This document shows positions 35,033 through 43,474 of a DNA stretch of 64,000 nucleotides, piece after piece. Under the pieces are notes generated by a model. The model was given only the letters and a program-made list of their open reading frames with translations, was not told the DNA's origin and did no database searches. The translations under genes were made by a program, and so were the position numbers. This stretch comes from DATLFA01 sp039934635. GTDB lineage: Bacteria > Actinomycetota > Acidimicrobiia > Acidimicrobiales > WLNW01. The stretch covers positions 62,001 through 126,000 of the forward strand of contig JBDTLT010000001.1 in NCBI GenBank assembly GCA_039934635.1, written 5' to 3'. The first letter of the stretch is position 1. Every line of letters begins with the position of its first letter.

Positions 35033-36093
35033 GGTGCGCTGAATCCGTAGAGGCGTTGCGCGTTGCCACCCATGATGGCCGCCGCTGCAGTGTCGCCGAG
35101 AAGATCGCGCACGCGCTGCCACACGTCTGCAGTCGCGCCGAAGGTGCCTTCGGGATGTGGGTAGTCGCTCGACCACAGCACCCGGTCGACCCCGATGTAC
35201 TCGATCTGTTCGAGACCGCGCGGATCGTCCATGAACGTGGCCTGGCACTGTGTGTGCCAGTAGTGGCTCGGTGGGTGGGGGAGGCGCGGTTCGAGGTACG
35301 CCGCGAACTCGCGGTAGACGCGATCGGCGTGGTCGAGCACCGACGGCACCCAACTGATGCCGCCTTCGGTGAACACGACCTGTAACCCCGGGTGCCGGTC
35401 GAGCAGGCCGGTGAACACGAGGTACGACCACAGCTTGCGGAACGGTTGCATCGACACGGTGAGGAATGTGCCGAGGCCACCAGGGCCGTTGTCATCGGGC
35501 GCTTCGCTGATGTGGAAGTTGAGCGGGAGCCCTGAATCTTCGATGGCGCTCCACATGGGTTCCATCTCGGCATCGGCATAACGGATGTCGCGCGGATAGT
35601 TCGGCAGCATCATCGTCTTGAAGCCGAGTGCCTTGAGGTGGCCGATGTAGTCGGCGGTGGCCTCGGGTCGGTAGAACGTCGGCAGGATGGGCACGCCGTG
35701 GAGACGGCCCTTGGACGAGGCGCACCAACTCGCCAACCATTCGTTGAACGAGTTGAGGCAATCGAACATGAGGTCGCGGTCGGCAATGCCCGACATCGAC
35801 ATGGCGCGTTGCGGGAACTGGATCGCGATGTCGATGCCCTCGCGGTCGAGCACGCTGACGCGGGCGGTGACGTCCATCGAGCCGAGCGCGTCATCGGAAA
35901 GCTTCATCAGTTGGGGGAACAGGGTGAACGTGCGCAGGACGTGCGCGGAACTGTCGAGCGCGATGCCGACACCGACGAGTCGCGGAGCCCGATCGCGGTC
36001 CTTGGCCGGCAGTGATCGAGGCAGCCAATCGTCCCAGAACTCGGGTGACTCGACGACATGTTCGTCTGCAGATACGACAACCGAAGCGACCAT
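35029..36093 (-). CDS. Amidohydrolase-2 family protein
   Basis: A 354-residue member of the same TIM-barrel family as those at 5247, 21793 and 63265. VVSADEHVVESPEFWDDW is the N-terminal metal strand (here D-E-H rather than D-x-H with a small residue), LNFHISEAPDD lies mid-barrel, VVFTEGGISWVPS follows, and LWSSDYPHPEGTF carries the C-terminal Asp. It is the first gene of a two-gene unit with the TauD-like oxygenase, suggesting sequential oxidation and hydrolysis or decarboxylation of one compound. It is divergent from the D-aminoacylase gene across a 36-bp palindrome-bearing region. Confidence 0.88.
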   Translation of the reverse strand: MVASVVVSADEHVVESPEFWDDWLPRSLPAKDRDRAPRLVGVGIALDSSAHVLRTFTLFPQLMKLSDDALGSMDVTARVSVLDREGIDIAIQFPQRAMSMSGIADRDLMFDCLNSFNEWLASWCASSKGRLHGVPILPTFYRPEATADYIGHLKALGFKTMMLPNYPRDIRYADAEMEPMWSAIEDSGLPLNFHISEAPDDNGPGGLGTFLTVSMQPFRKLWSYLVFTGLLDRHPGLQVVFTEGGISWVPSVLDHADRVYREFAAYLEPRLPHPPSHYWHTQCQATFMDDPRGLEQIEYIGVDRVLWSSDYPHPEGTFGATADVWQRVRDLLGDTAAAAIMGGNAQRLYGFSAP

Positions 36094-36099
36094 GCGCTC

Positions 36100-36105
36100 A
36101 TCGTA
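36100..36105 (-). promoter_or_regulatory. Putative -10 box (TACGAT) of a leaderless transcript
   Basis: Minus-strand TANNNT box 6 nt before the ATG at 36091-36093. Confidence 0.5.
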
Positions 36106-36106
36106 C

Positions 36107-36118
36107 TAGCGGCCGCTA
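36107..36118. promoter_or_regulatory. 12-bp perfect palindrome between divergent promoters
   Basis: TAGCGGCCGCTA, self-complementary. Its right edge forms the first two bases of the plus-strand -10 box, and its left edge lies one base from the minus-strand box. A dimeric regulator could cover both; none is known here. Confidence 0.4.
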
Positions 36119-36122
36119 ACGT
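36117..36122 (+). promoter_or_regulatory. Putative -10 box (TAACGT) of a leaderless transcript
   Basis: TANNNT box 7 nt before the ATG at 36130. Confidence 0.5.
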
Positions 36123-36129
36123 GGGCCGC

Positions 36130-37809
36130 ATGCATGATCTCGTCATTCGTCGCGGCCAGGTTGTTGACGGCACCGGAAGCGCCCCGGTCGTGACTGACAT
36201 CGCGATCGACGGTGGGCTGATCACCGAGGTGGGCGACGTCGGCGCGGCGCGCCAGACCATCGATGCCGACGGCCTGCTCGTCACACCCGGTTTCGTCGAT
36301 GTGCACACCCACTACGACGCGCAGGCGATGTGGGACGAGCAGCTCGGCTCGTCGTGCTGGCACGGCGTCACTACCGCGGTGATCGGCAACTGTGGCGTCG
36401 GTTTCGCACCCGTACGACCCGAGCATCGCCCCTTCCTCGCGAAGGCGATGGAGGGCGTCGAGGACATCTCCGTCGCCGTGCTCGACGAAGGCCTCGATTG
36501 GGGCTGGGAGACTTTCACCGACTACCTCGACGCGCTCGACCGTCGCCACCGCGTGATGGATGTCGCGGCGCTGTTGCCGCACACACCATTGCGTCTCTAC
36601 GCGATGGGCGAGCGAGCCTTCGACGGGCGCAACACGCCGACCCCCGACGAGCTCGAGACCATCACTTCGCTCGTGCGCAACGCGCTCGAGGCGGGTGCGG
36701 TCGGCGTTGCCACGTTGCGCACGCAGATCCACCGCACCAGCGACGGCGACCTCATGCCGACCTTCTGCGCCGGCGACGAAGAGTTGGGTGCCATCGTCGA
36801 AGGCATGCGTCAGGCCAACCGCGGATTCTTCGAGGTCGCCGCCGACTACGCGACCGATCCGCAAGAGATCGAGTTCGAGCGCTTCCGTCGCATCGCCGCG
36901 GTGCGTCCCTTCACGATGCCGGTCACGCAGACCCACACCGACCCCGACGACTACCGCGTATTGATGGACTTCATCACCAAGGCCAACGAAGACGGGCTGC
37001 GCATGACCGCGCAAGCCGCGATCCGTCCCGTGGCGCGCGTGCTCGGTCTCGACAGCACGTCGCAATTCTTCGCGGTGTGCCCTTCATATCAACCGTTCGC
37101 TGACCTTCCCCTTGCCGAACGCGTCGTGCGCCTGCGCGATCCCGAAGTGAAAGAGCGCATCGTGGCCGAGGCGACGGCCATCCCGCAGCGCTGGGACTTC
37201 GAGTGGATCTATCCGATCGACGATCACTTCAGCTACGAGCCCGATCTCGACCGGTCGATTGGTGCGCAAGCCCGTGCCCTCGGGCAACGCCCGTTCGAGC
37301 GTATCTACGACGTGTTGCTCGAAAACGGTGGACAGTCGTTCATATTCTGCCCGTCGCGCAACTTCGCCGGCGGCACCGCCGAGGCGGTACGCGACATGCT
37401 GCTGTCGCCCTATTCGGTGCCGGGCCTCGGCGACGGCGGGGCGCACGCGACCTACATCTGCGACATGTCGTTCCCGACAACCCTGCTGGCCCATTGGGGA
37501 CGTGACCGCACGCGCGGTGAGCGGCTGCCGGTGCCCCTACTCGTACGCAAGCACACACTCGATTCGGCCAAGCTCGCAGGCTTCACCGACCGCGGCGTGA
37601 TCGCACCTGGCTACCGCGCCGACATCAACGTGATCGACTTCGACCGCTTGCGGGTGCTGCCCCCGACGATGGCGTATGACTTCCCGGCAGGCGGTCGCCG
37701 CTTGTTGCAGCGCGCCGAGGGCTATCGCAACACGATTGTGGCCGGCGAGGTCACCTACGTTGACGGCGAGCACACCGGTGCGCTGCCGGGTCGCGTCGTG
37801 CGCTCGTAG
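36130..37809 (+). CDS. N-acyl-D-amino-acid deacylase-like amidohydrolase
   Basis: A 559-residue amidohydrolase-3/D-aminoacylase family protein. LVIRRGQVVDGTGSAPVV and the TPGFVDVHTHYDAQAMWD block give the small beta-domain and H-x-H zinc motif. The conserved FCP/GDGGAHATYICD block carries the catalytic Asp near residue 437, and GVIAPGYRADINVIDFDRL closes the beta-domain. It hydrolyses N-acyl or cyclic amide bonds; the substrate is unknown. The protein at 38731 is a paralogue of similar length and motif order. The ATG at 36130 is used because of the leaderless promoter-like box; a short hairpin covers its stop. Confidence 0.9.
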   Translation: MHDLVIRRGQVVDGTGSAPVVTDIAIDGGLITEVGDVGAARQTIDADGLLVTPGFVDVHTHYDAQAMWDEQLGSSCWHGVTTAVIGNCGVGFAPVRPEHRPFLAKAMEGVEDISVAVLDEGLDWGWETFTDYLDALDRRHRVMDVAALLPHTPLRLYAMGERAFDGRNTPTPDELETITSLVRNALEAGAVGVATLRTQIHRTSDGDLMPTFCAGDEELGAIVEGMRQANRGFFEVAADYATDPQEIEFERFRRIAAVRPFTMPVTQTHTDPDDYRVLMDFITKANEDGLRMTAQAAIRPVARVLGLDSTSQFFAVCPSYQPFADLPLAERVVRLRDPEVKERIVAEATAIPQRWDFEWIYPIDDHFSYEPDLDRSIGAQARALGQRPFERIYDVLLENGGQSFIFCPSRNFAGGTAEAVRDMLLSPYSVPGLGDGGAHATYICDMSFPTTLLAHWGRDRTRGERLPVPLLVRKHTLDSAKLAGFTDRGVIAPGYRADINVIDFDRLRVLPPTMAYDFPAGGRRLLQRAEGYRNTIVAGEVTYVDGEHTGALPGRVVRS

Positions 37810-37817
37810 GCGAGCGC
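37800..37817. terminator. Hairpin at a convergent junction
   Basis: GCGCTCG (37800-37806) pairs with CGAGCGC (37811-37817) around TAGG. The loop contains the TAG stop of the upstream deacylase-like gene. The convergent bicupin gene ends at 37831. Confidence 0.5.
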
Positions 37818-37830
37818 CTCGGCTACTGCG

Positions 37831-38625
37831 TCAGCGGAGGTCGCCGACGAGCCGGCCGCCGCGGGCCAGCGCGCTCTCGAGCTCTGGCTCTTTGACCTTG
37901 CCGTACTCCTGCATCGACGCGTCGCGGCGGAAGTTGATGAACTTGATGCCGTTGGCGCCGGTCGTTACCGAATAGCGCACGTTGGCAGGCAATGCGAGAC
38001 AGGTGCCAGGCATGTACTCGGAACGGCCCATCACGAGGCTGCCGTCCATTATGTAGATCAACTCGTCTTGACTATGGCTGTGGGGCGTGTCGCGCCGGTG
38101 CGGTTCGTGCAGTGCAACGTGGAAGAGCGCGATGCGCGACGTGCTCTGCGTCGAATCGGCAAACCAGCGCGCGAGGTAGTGGATGCCGCTGCCGGACTGA
38201 TACCAACCTTGATCGCCGACCACGTGCACAGTGCGGCCGTCGCGCGCAGGAGCGCCCCACATGCCGTCGGTCGGTGGCGTCGGGTCATAGGAGCCCACAT
38301 GCAACACGCGCGTCGGGCCGATCGCCCCCGCCGTGCATTCGACATCGGACTCGACGATGATCGCGCCTTCGGTCGGGCAGCGACGCACCTTGCCATCGTG
38401 GTCGACATCGAGCTCGCCCTCGATCACATAGACGCCGTCGTCACTGTGTGGCGCGCTCCAGCGCAGCTCGGCGCCGTCTTCGAGTTGCGACTCGACCATC
38501 CATATCGAATAGTCGTCGGGCGAGATGCGGACCGATGACTTGACGCCGGTCGCGCGGCGATCGGGCGCCGCGTATGCCGTGCTCGTCGCAACCTCGTCGC
38601 GACTGATGGCGGTGAACTTGGCCAT
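37831..38625 (-). CDS. Two-cupin (bicupin) protein
   Basis: A 264-residue protein with two cupin halves. The first is around residues 45-110, with LEDGAELRWSAPHSDDGVYVIEGELDVDHDG. The second is around 165-245, with VALHEPHRRDTPHSHSQDELIYIMDG (positions in one block) followed by PGTCLALPANVRYSVTTGANG. The second half keeps the His-rich metal pattern, while the first has fewer His. It resembles oxygenase or isomerase bicupins, with no specific match. The ATG at 38623-38625 has GGGGG upstream. It lies between, and antiparallel to, the two D-aminoacylase-like genes. Confidence 0.78.
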   Translation of the reverse strand: MAKFTAISRDEVATSTAYAAPDRRATGVKSSVRISPDDYSIWMVESQLEDGAELRWSAPHSDDGVYVIEGELDVDHDGKVRRCPTEGAIIVESDVECTAGAIGPTRVLHVGSYDPTPPTDGMWGAPARDGRTVHVVGDQGWYQSGSGIHYLARWFADSTQSTSRIALFHVALHEPHRRDTPHSHSQDELIYIMDGSLVMGRSEYMPGTCLALPANVRYSVTTGANGIKFINFRRDASMQEYGKVKEPELESALARGGRLVGDLR

Positions 38626-38653
38626 GGCCGTACCCCCAGGGTGATGTCTGTGC

Positions 38654-38659
38654 AATCTA
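38654..38659 (-). promoter_or_regulatory. Putative -10 box (TAGATT) of the bicupin gene
   Basis: Minus-strand TANNNT box about 29 nt before the ATG, consistent with a short leader carrying the G-rich ribosome site. Confidence 0.35.
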
Positions 38660-38730
38660 GTCACAGCGGTGGCGCGAATCCGCCGCCGGTGAGTGTGTTA
38701 CCGTCCGCGCGAACGGTGTTCGGGGGCCTC

Positions 38731-40368
38731 ATGCGAACGATCTTGCGAGGAGGACGCGTCGTCGACGGCACCGGCGCGCCGGCAGTGTCCGCCGATGTCG
38801 AAGTCGTCGACGGTCGTATCGCCCGTGTCGGTGACGTGGGGTCGACGACGGGCGCGGAGCTGATCGACCTCGACGGTCTCGTGCTCGCTCCCGGGTTCAT
38901 CGACATCCACACCCACTTCGACGCGCAACTGTTCTGGGACGCGGACTTCACGCCGTCCTGTTGGCACGGTGTGACCACTGCTATCCAAGGCAACTGCGGC
39001 TTCGGCATCGCGCCCACGCGACCACACGACCGCGACCTCATCATGCAGACGCTCGAGTTCGTCGAAGGCATGAACGTCAACACGTTGCGCTCGGGCATCG
39101 ACTGGTGCTTCGAGTCGTTCCCCGAGTACCTCGCGGTGTTACGCGAGCGACCCAAGCGCATCAACCTCGGGTCGTACATCGGACACACGCCGGTGCGCAC
39201 GTACGTGATGGGCGCCGAGGATGCAGTACGGCGCACCGCGACCGCCGACGAGGTGGCCCAGATGCGCCAGATTGTCGTCGAGGCGATGGAAGCAGGCGCG
39301 GCGGGCTTCTCCAGTTCGTTCGCGCCGTCGCACAACGGCGCGTACGGCATGCCGGTGCCGAGCCGGCTCGCGGACGTACACGAACTCCGTGCGTTGTGCA
39401 GCGCAGTGGCCGACAGCGGTCGCGGCATCGTCGAGATCACTTACGGCCCGCAGATGGAAATCGAAGACGCCGCGCGCTGGGCCGCTGAGCTGGGCGTGCG
39501 CGTGACTTGGGGCGCGCTGCTGACCGGCTTGTTCGGGCCGCACGGCACGACGATCGACATGCTCGATCGGGCCACGGCCATCTCGAGCGACATCTGGCCG
39601 CAGGTGAGTTGCCGCGAGATCGTGTTCTTGATGACGATGGAAGACCCGTACTACTTCGGCACCGCGCCGTCGTTCAAACGAGTGCTGCAGGCTCCCCGCC
39701 ACGAACGCATCGACGTCTATCGAGATCTTGCATGGCGCGAACAAGCCAAAGCCGACATCCCGATCTACCGGCCCGACGCGTACGACAAGGCATCGATCGC
39801 GGAATCAATGGCGTTCGCCGATGATCGCGGTCGTTCGCTGGCCGACCTCGCACACGAGCGCAACGTGCACCCCTTCGACCTGTGGCTCGACATGGCGATC
39901 GCCGAAGACCTCACGACGAGGTTTCGCATCGTGTCGCGCAACGCGGATGAGGAGGAGTTGGCGCAGCTGTTGCGCGACCCGCGCACCGTGCTCGGCGCGC
40001 ATGACGCCGGTGCGCACGTCGAGATGTTGTGCGACTCGTGCTACCCGACGCACCTACTCGGGTACTGGGTGCGCGAGAAGCAGGCCTTGTCAGTCGAGCA
40101 AGCGGTGTGGCGCCTCAGCGGTCAACCCGCCGATCTGTGGCGCATCCGCGACCGCGGCACCATCCGCCCGGGGTATCACGCCGACCTCGTCGCCTTCGAC
40201 CCCGACTCGGTTGCGGCGATGCCGGCCGATCGCGTCTTCGACTTCCCCGCCAACGGCGACCGCTTGGTGAGCCGCAGCATCGGTATCCACCACATCTGGG
40301 TCAACGGGCAGGCCACTCGGCGCGGCGGCGAGGACATCGCGGGGGCGGCACCGGGCGTGGTGGTGTGA
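38731..40368 (+). CDS. N-acyl-D-amino-acid deacylase-like amidohydrolase
   Basis: A 545-residue amidohydrolase-3/D-aminoacylase family protein, paralogous to the one at 36130. RTILRGGRVVDGTGAPAVS starts the protein, APGFIDIHTHFDAQLFWD holds the H-x-H motif, and the SSFAPSHNGAYGMPVPSRLA segment (residues 192-211) is typical of the family. LGAHDAGAHVEMLCDS carries the catalytic Asp, and GTIRPGYHADLVAFDPDSV ends the beta-domain. The ATG at 38731 is used because CGGGGG lies upstream and homology starts here; earlier in-frame starts add 30 unrelated residues. A TACCGT box (38699-38704) could be its promoter. The SDR gene follows 25 nt downstream. Confidence 0.9.
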   Translation: MRTILRGGRVVDGTGAPAVSADVEVVDGRIARVGDVGSTTGAELIDLDGLVLAPGFIDIHTHFDAQLFWDADFTPSCWHGVTTAIQGNCGFGIAPTRPHDRDLIMQTLEFVEGMNVNTLRSGIDWCFESFPEYLAVLRERPKRINLGSYIGHTPVRTYVMGAEDAVRRTATADEVAQMRQIVVEAMEAGAAGFSSSFAPSHNGAYGMPVPSRLADVHELRALCSAVADSGRGIVEITYGPQMEIEDAARWAAELGVRVTWGALLTGLFGPHGTTIDMLDRATAISSDIWPQVSCREIVFLMTMEDPYYFGTAPSFKRVLQAPRHERIDVYRDLAWREQAKADIPIYRPDAYDKASIAESMAFADDRGRSLADLAHERNVHPFDLWLDMAIAEDLTTRFRIVSRNADEEELAQLLRDPRTVLGAHDAGAHVEMLCDSCYPTHLLGYWVREKQALSVEQAVWRLSGQPADLWRIRDRGTIRPGYHADLVAFDPDSVAAMPADRVFDFPANGDRLVSRSIGIHHIWVNGQATRRGGEDIAGAAPGVVV

Positions 40369-40393
40369 GAAGTCGGCACGAGGAGGACTGTTG

Positions 40394-41284
40394 ATGAGTG
40401 GCGAATGTGCAGGCAAGACTGCGATCGTGACCGGTGGCAGTCGAGGCATCGGCAAGGCGATCGCGCAACGGTTGGCCGCGGAGGGCGCTGCGGTGTGCGT
40501 GACGAGCCGCAGCCTTGCGCCCGGCTCGCACACCTTCGCCGGCTCGCTCCAAGAGACCGTGGCCGAGATCGAGGCTGCCGGGGGTCGCGCCGTCGCGGTC
40601 GCGGCCGATTTCGGTGACCCGAACTTCGATAAGCGGCGGGTGATCGACGCGGTGCACGATGCATTCGGCGCACCGGTCGACATACTCGTCAACAACGCGG
40701 CGGCGCCGCGGACGTTTCACCTCGGGCTCGAACAGACAACCCGCGACGTCTTCATGGAAGCCATCGAAGTCAATGCCTGGGCCGCGTGGGAACTGTCCGC
40801 ACTCGTTGCCGCGGACATGCGGGCACAGGGGCAGGGTTGGATCTGCAACATCTCGTCGCGCGCGGCGGGCCCCAAGGTGGGCCCTCCGTTTCCGAAGACA
40901 CAAGTCGGTGCGCAGATCCTCTACGGCTGTACCAAGGCCATGCTCGATCGCATCACCACTGGCGCGGCGATGGAGCTCTATGACGACAACATCGCCGTCA
41001 ATACGCTCGCGCCGGAGTCGGCCGTGATGACCGAGAACGCGTCGAGTCTCGTGAGCCCGCCGTCGAGCTCGATCGAGCCGATGGAGACCTTCGTCGAGGC
41101 GACCGTCGCGCTGTGCACGTGTGACCCCAAGACCCTGACGGGCCGCGTCACATACAGCCTCTCGCTGTTGGTCGAGTTGAACCGGCCCGTGCGCACCGTT
41201 GACGGATCAGCGCTGGTCGAAGGGTGGCAGCCCGACGAGATCGACCGCTCGCGCCTCATCCCCTCGTATCTACGCATGGGTTGA
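40394..41284 (+). CDS. Short-chain dehydrogenase/reductase
   Basis: A 296-residue SDR: VTGGSRGIGKAIA, a longer-than-usual segment SRSLAPGSHTFAGSLQET after the second strand (suggesting an NADP-type or extended loop), NNAAAPRT, NISSRAAG, YGCTK as YxxxK, and a modified APESAVMTENAS loop. The C-terminus is extended (residues 255-296) relative to classical SDRs of 250. AGGAGG lies 7 nt before the ATG at 40394. Probably co-transcribed with the deacylase-like gene. Its TGA abuts the stop of the convergent MetE-like gene within TGATCA. Confidence 0.88.
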   Translation: MSGECAGKTAIVTGGSRGIGKAIAQRLAAEGAAVCVTSRSLAPGSHTFAGSLQETVAEIEAAGGRAVAVAADFGDPNFDKRRVIDAVHDAFGAPVDILVNNAAAPRTFHLGLEQTTRDVFMEAIEVNAWAAWELSALVAADMRAQGQGWICNISSRAAGPKVGPPFPKTQVGAQILYGCTKAMLDRITTGAAMELYDDNIAVNTLAPESAVMTENASSLVSPPSSSIEPMETFVEATVALCTCDPKTLTGRVTYSLSLLVELNRPVRTVDGSALVEGWQPDEIDRSRLIPSYLRMG

Positions 41285-42430
41285 TCACCACAGCTCGCTC
41301 GACGCGATCGCCGCGCCTTCGACGAGCGCCGCCAGCTTGGCCCACACGATGCGCGTATCGACACCGCCCGCCTCGAACATGGTGCCGAAGCCACAATCCG
41401 CTCCCGCGATCACGCGCTCCTTGCCGACGGTGCGGGTGTAGCGCTTGATGCGTTGCGCGACGAGCTCGGGGTGCTCGACGTAGTTCGTCGTGGTGTCGAT
41501 CATGCCGGGGATGATGATCTTGTCGTCGGGCAGCGCGATGTCGCGCCACACGTTCCATTCGTGGGCGTGGCGCGGATTGGCCGCCTCGAACGAAAGCGCG
41601 CACGGCCGGGCGCGCAGCACGGTCGGCAAGATCTCTTGCAGAGCGATGTCGTGATTGTGCGGGCCTTCATAGTTGCCCCAACAGAGATGCATGCGCATGC
41701 GATCGGGAGCGATGTCGGCCGTCGCGTGATTGAGCGCGTCGACGTGCATCGCGATGACCTTCTTGAATTCGGCGATGCTCAGGTCGGAGAACTCAGAGTT
41801 GTGCGACATCGCCAGATCGGGGCAATCGATCTGCAGGATGAAGCCGGCATCGGCGATCGCGTGGTACTCACGCCGCATGATGTCGGCGAGCGCAAAGACG
41901 TAGGCCTCACGGGTGGGGTAATACGCGTTGGGGAGCATCACCGAGATGACCCCGGGTGACGCGGCCGTCATGAACAGCTCGGCCACCGGCTTTGCGTCGG
42001 TCGCCTCGCGTAGGCGAACGATGTCGCGGGCGACCGCGTCGAAGTCTTTCCACGCGAGCGGCCCGTCACAGGTGGGGACCCGCAGCGCGGCGAGGCCGCG
42101 CGGCGCGGCGGCGCGAGCCCATTCGGGGAAGTCGGCCGAGTCGAGCCGCCTGGGGAAAACTGCTCGGCGCGCACCCTCGAAGCCGGCCACCCGGTCGATC
42201 ACGTAGGTCGCGTAGCTGGGTTTGTGTTGCTCGCCATCGTTGACGATGTCGAGCCCGGTCTGCAGTTGTTGGTCGACCACCGCCCGGGTCGCGGTCAGGG
42301 CGGCCTGCTCGATCTCGGCGGTCGCGATCGCGTTGCCTTGCTCGCGGCGGCGCAGCACATCGACGATGGCGGCCACCCTCGGCAGGCTTCCGGTGTGGGT
42401 GGTCAGTATCCGCTGCGTACTGCGGTGCAT
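41285..42430 (-). CDS. MetE-like cobalamin-independent methyltransferase-fold protein
   Basis: About 381 residues, matching the C-terminal catalytic half of MetE that occurs alone in many bacteria and archaea (also the epoxyalkane:CoM transferase group). RILTTHTGSLPR starts the domain, QTGLDIVNDGEQHKPSY contains the substrate Asp/Glu region, QIDCPDLAM and HLCWGNYEGPHNHD carry His and Cys zinc ligands, and RVIAGADCGFGTMF the last Cys. It could methylate a thiol or move an alkyl group to one; the substrate is unclear. The start is uncertain: the ATG at 42428-42430 fits family alignment best, with in-frame alternatives at 42439 and 42457. Confidence 0.8.
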   Translation of the reverse strand: MHRSTQRILTTHTGSLPRVAAIVDVLRRREQGNAIATAEIEQAALTATRAVVDQQLQTGLDIVNDGEQHKPSYATYVIDRVAGFEGARRAVFPRRLDSADFPEWARAAAPRGLAALRVPTCDGPLAWKDFDAVARDIVRLREATDAKPVAELFMTAASPGVISVMLPNAYYPTREAYVFALADIMRREYHAIADAGFILQIDCPDLAMSHNSEFSDLSIAEFKKVIAMHVDALNHATADIAPDRMRMHLCWGNYEGPHNHDIALQEILPTVLRARPCALSFEAANPRHAHEWNVWRDIALPDDKIIIPGMIDTTTNYVEHPELVAQRIKRYTRTVGKERVIAGADCGFGTMFEAGGVDTRIVWAKLAALVEGAAIASSELW

Positions 42431-42558
42431 GAGGGCCATTCTCGCGACAAATCGCACGGAGGAGGGCGGCGACCGGCGCGGCTGTCACAAGAAATATTAC
42501 GGATGTGTCGCAGTTGCATTACCCCAGGTGCCTGTGGATATGCCTGTTAATCAAGCCC

Positions 42559-42564
42559 TATAGA
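42559..42564 (+). promoter_or_regulatory. Putative -10 box (TATAGA)
   Basis: Immediately before the 42566-42629 inverted repeat. If used, it would give a leader of about 215 nt ahead of the peptidase gene. No convincing -35. Confidence 0.35.
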
Positions 42565-42565
42565 G

Positions 42566-42660
42566 AAGTTCCACGAGGGCGCACTCGACTAGCGCACTGT
42601 GTGAAAGTCATCCACACTCCATGGAACTTATCGATGACCCGCCGCTTTATCACGGGCGGG
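42566..42660 (+). ncRNA. Candidate structured leader RNA upstream of the M23 peptidase
   Basis: AAGTTCCA (42566-42573) pairs with TGGAACTT (42622-42629) and can close a junction holding two hairpins: CGAG (42574-42577) with CTCG (42584-42587), and GTGTG (42599-42603) with CACAC (42613-42617). A fourth stem follows, CCCGCC (42638-42643) with GGCGGG (42655-42660). The known c-di-AMP (ydaO) riboswitch often precedes actinobacterial cell-wall hydrolases, but its signature bases are not recognisable here. This is inference from pairing only. Confidence 0.3.
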
Positions 42661-42787
42661 CGCTCGATGGCCCAGCGGCGAGGACGTGACATGTGGCACC
42701 GAGAAGTTCGTAAGGCCGGCCCAATTTTGGACGATCATTACGGCCGTCATGCATCTGCAATATTTCACCGGTCGTCGAGGTAGCCGC

Positions 42788-43474
42788 ATGGTCCGGATTC
42801 CCGGATGGATGGCCTGTATCGCGGTCTTCGCGATGATGGCGGCCAGTGGCGTCGATGCCGCGGATGCTTCGGTGGTCACCGCCGGCGTCGGCACCGGCGG
42901 GAGCTATGCGTTGCTCTCCTCCTACAACCGCGCCAGCATCGTCCGCGACCCCACCGTGGTCCCCTCACCCACCGACTCGATGATGCTCGTCGAGCTCATC
43001 GAAGCAGCCCTAGCGGCCGGCGCCGTGCCCCCTCCACCCCCTCCGCCCCCGCCCCCTCCACCTCCGCCGATCTGGTTGTGTCCCATCGCCAGCCCGGTGC
43101 GTTTCGGCGACACCTACGGTGAGGGTCGCAGCGGCGGGTGGCGTCACCTCGGCGTCGATATGAGCGCTCCGATGGGGACGCCGACCGTGGCCCCCGTGTC
43201 GGGCACCGTCCGCTACTCGCGCGATTCGGCGGGCGGCCTCTCGTGGCACCTCGACGGCGACGACGGCATCTACTACTACGGCACGCACCTCTCTCGCTTC
43301 GGCTCGGTGACGGGGCACGTCGATCAGGGCACGGTGATCGGCTATGTGGGCCAGAGCGGCAACGCCTCGATGCCGCATCTCCACCTCGAAATCCATCCCA
43401 CGGGCATCAACACGCCGGCGATCAATCCCACGCCGACAGCCATGAAGTACTGCGACAACACGCTGCCCCGCTAG
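42788..43474 (+). CDS. Secreted M23-family (LytM-like) peptidase
   Basis: A 228-residue exported protein. The N-terminus RIPGWMACIAVFAMMAASGVDAADA has a short basic start, a hydrophobic core and a likely cleavage after ADA (positions 3-27). A low-complexity linker follows with 14 consecutive prolines near residues 80-93. The M23 domain (about 95-215) shows HLGVDMSAPMG (His-x3-Asp zinc motif) and MPHLHLEIHP (H-x-H), plus TVAPVSGTV and GYVGQSGNA, so both zinc sites look intact. It cuts peptidoglycan cross-links or related peptides outside the membrane. GAGG lies 7 nt before the ATG; in-frame ATGs at 42749 and 42686 are less likely. The stop shares CTAG with the convergent gene. Confidence 0.88.
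   Translation: MVRIPGWMACIAVFAMMAASGVDAADASVVTAGVGTGGSYALLSSYNRASIVRDPTVVPSPTDSMMLVELIEAALAAGAVPPPPPPPPPPPPPPIWLCPIASPVRFGDTYGEGRSGGWRHLGVDMSAPMGTPTVAPVSGTVRYSRDSAGGLSWHLDGDDGIYYYGTHLSRFGSVTGHVDQGTVIGYVGQSGNASMPHLHLEIHPTGINTPAINPTPTAMKYCDNTLPR

Larger units (their letters stand above)
42458..42787. other. 330-base non-coding stretch with possible structured leader
   Basis: This gap between the MetE-like gene and the M23 peptidase gene has visibly lower GC and no recognisable gene. An open frame at 42505-42783 codes for nothing familiar. It holds a TATAGA -10-like box at 42559-42564 on the plus strand, then the nested inverted repeats listed separately. Confidence 0.6.

Noticed and set aside
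38648..38666. CTGTG-N9-CACAG, resembling a CRP-type operator between divergent genes
   Set aside because: The gap between TGTG and CACA is 9, not the 8 of CRP sites, and only 5-bp arms match. No other copies were found near starts.
42505..42783. 92-codon open frame in the gap before the M23 gene
   Set aside because: No recognisable protein pattern, no ribosome site, and it overlaps the proposed leader structure and the peptidase start region.
43017..43070. Proline codon tract as a possible repeat or recombination site
   Set aside because: It encodes 14 prolines with varied third bases in the peptidase linker, so selection at the protein level explains it.
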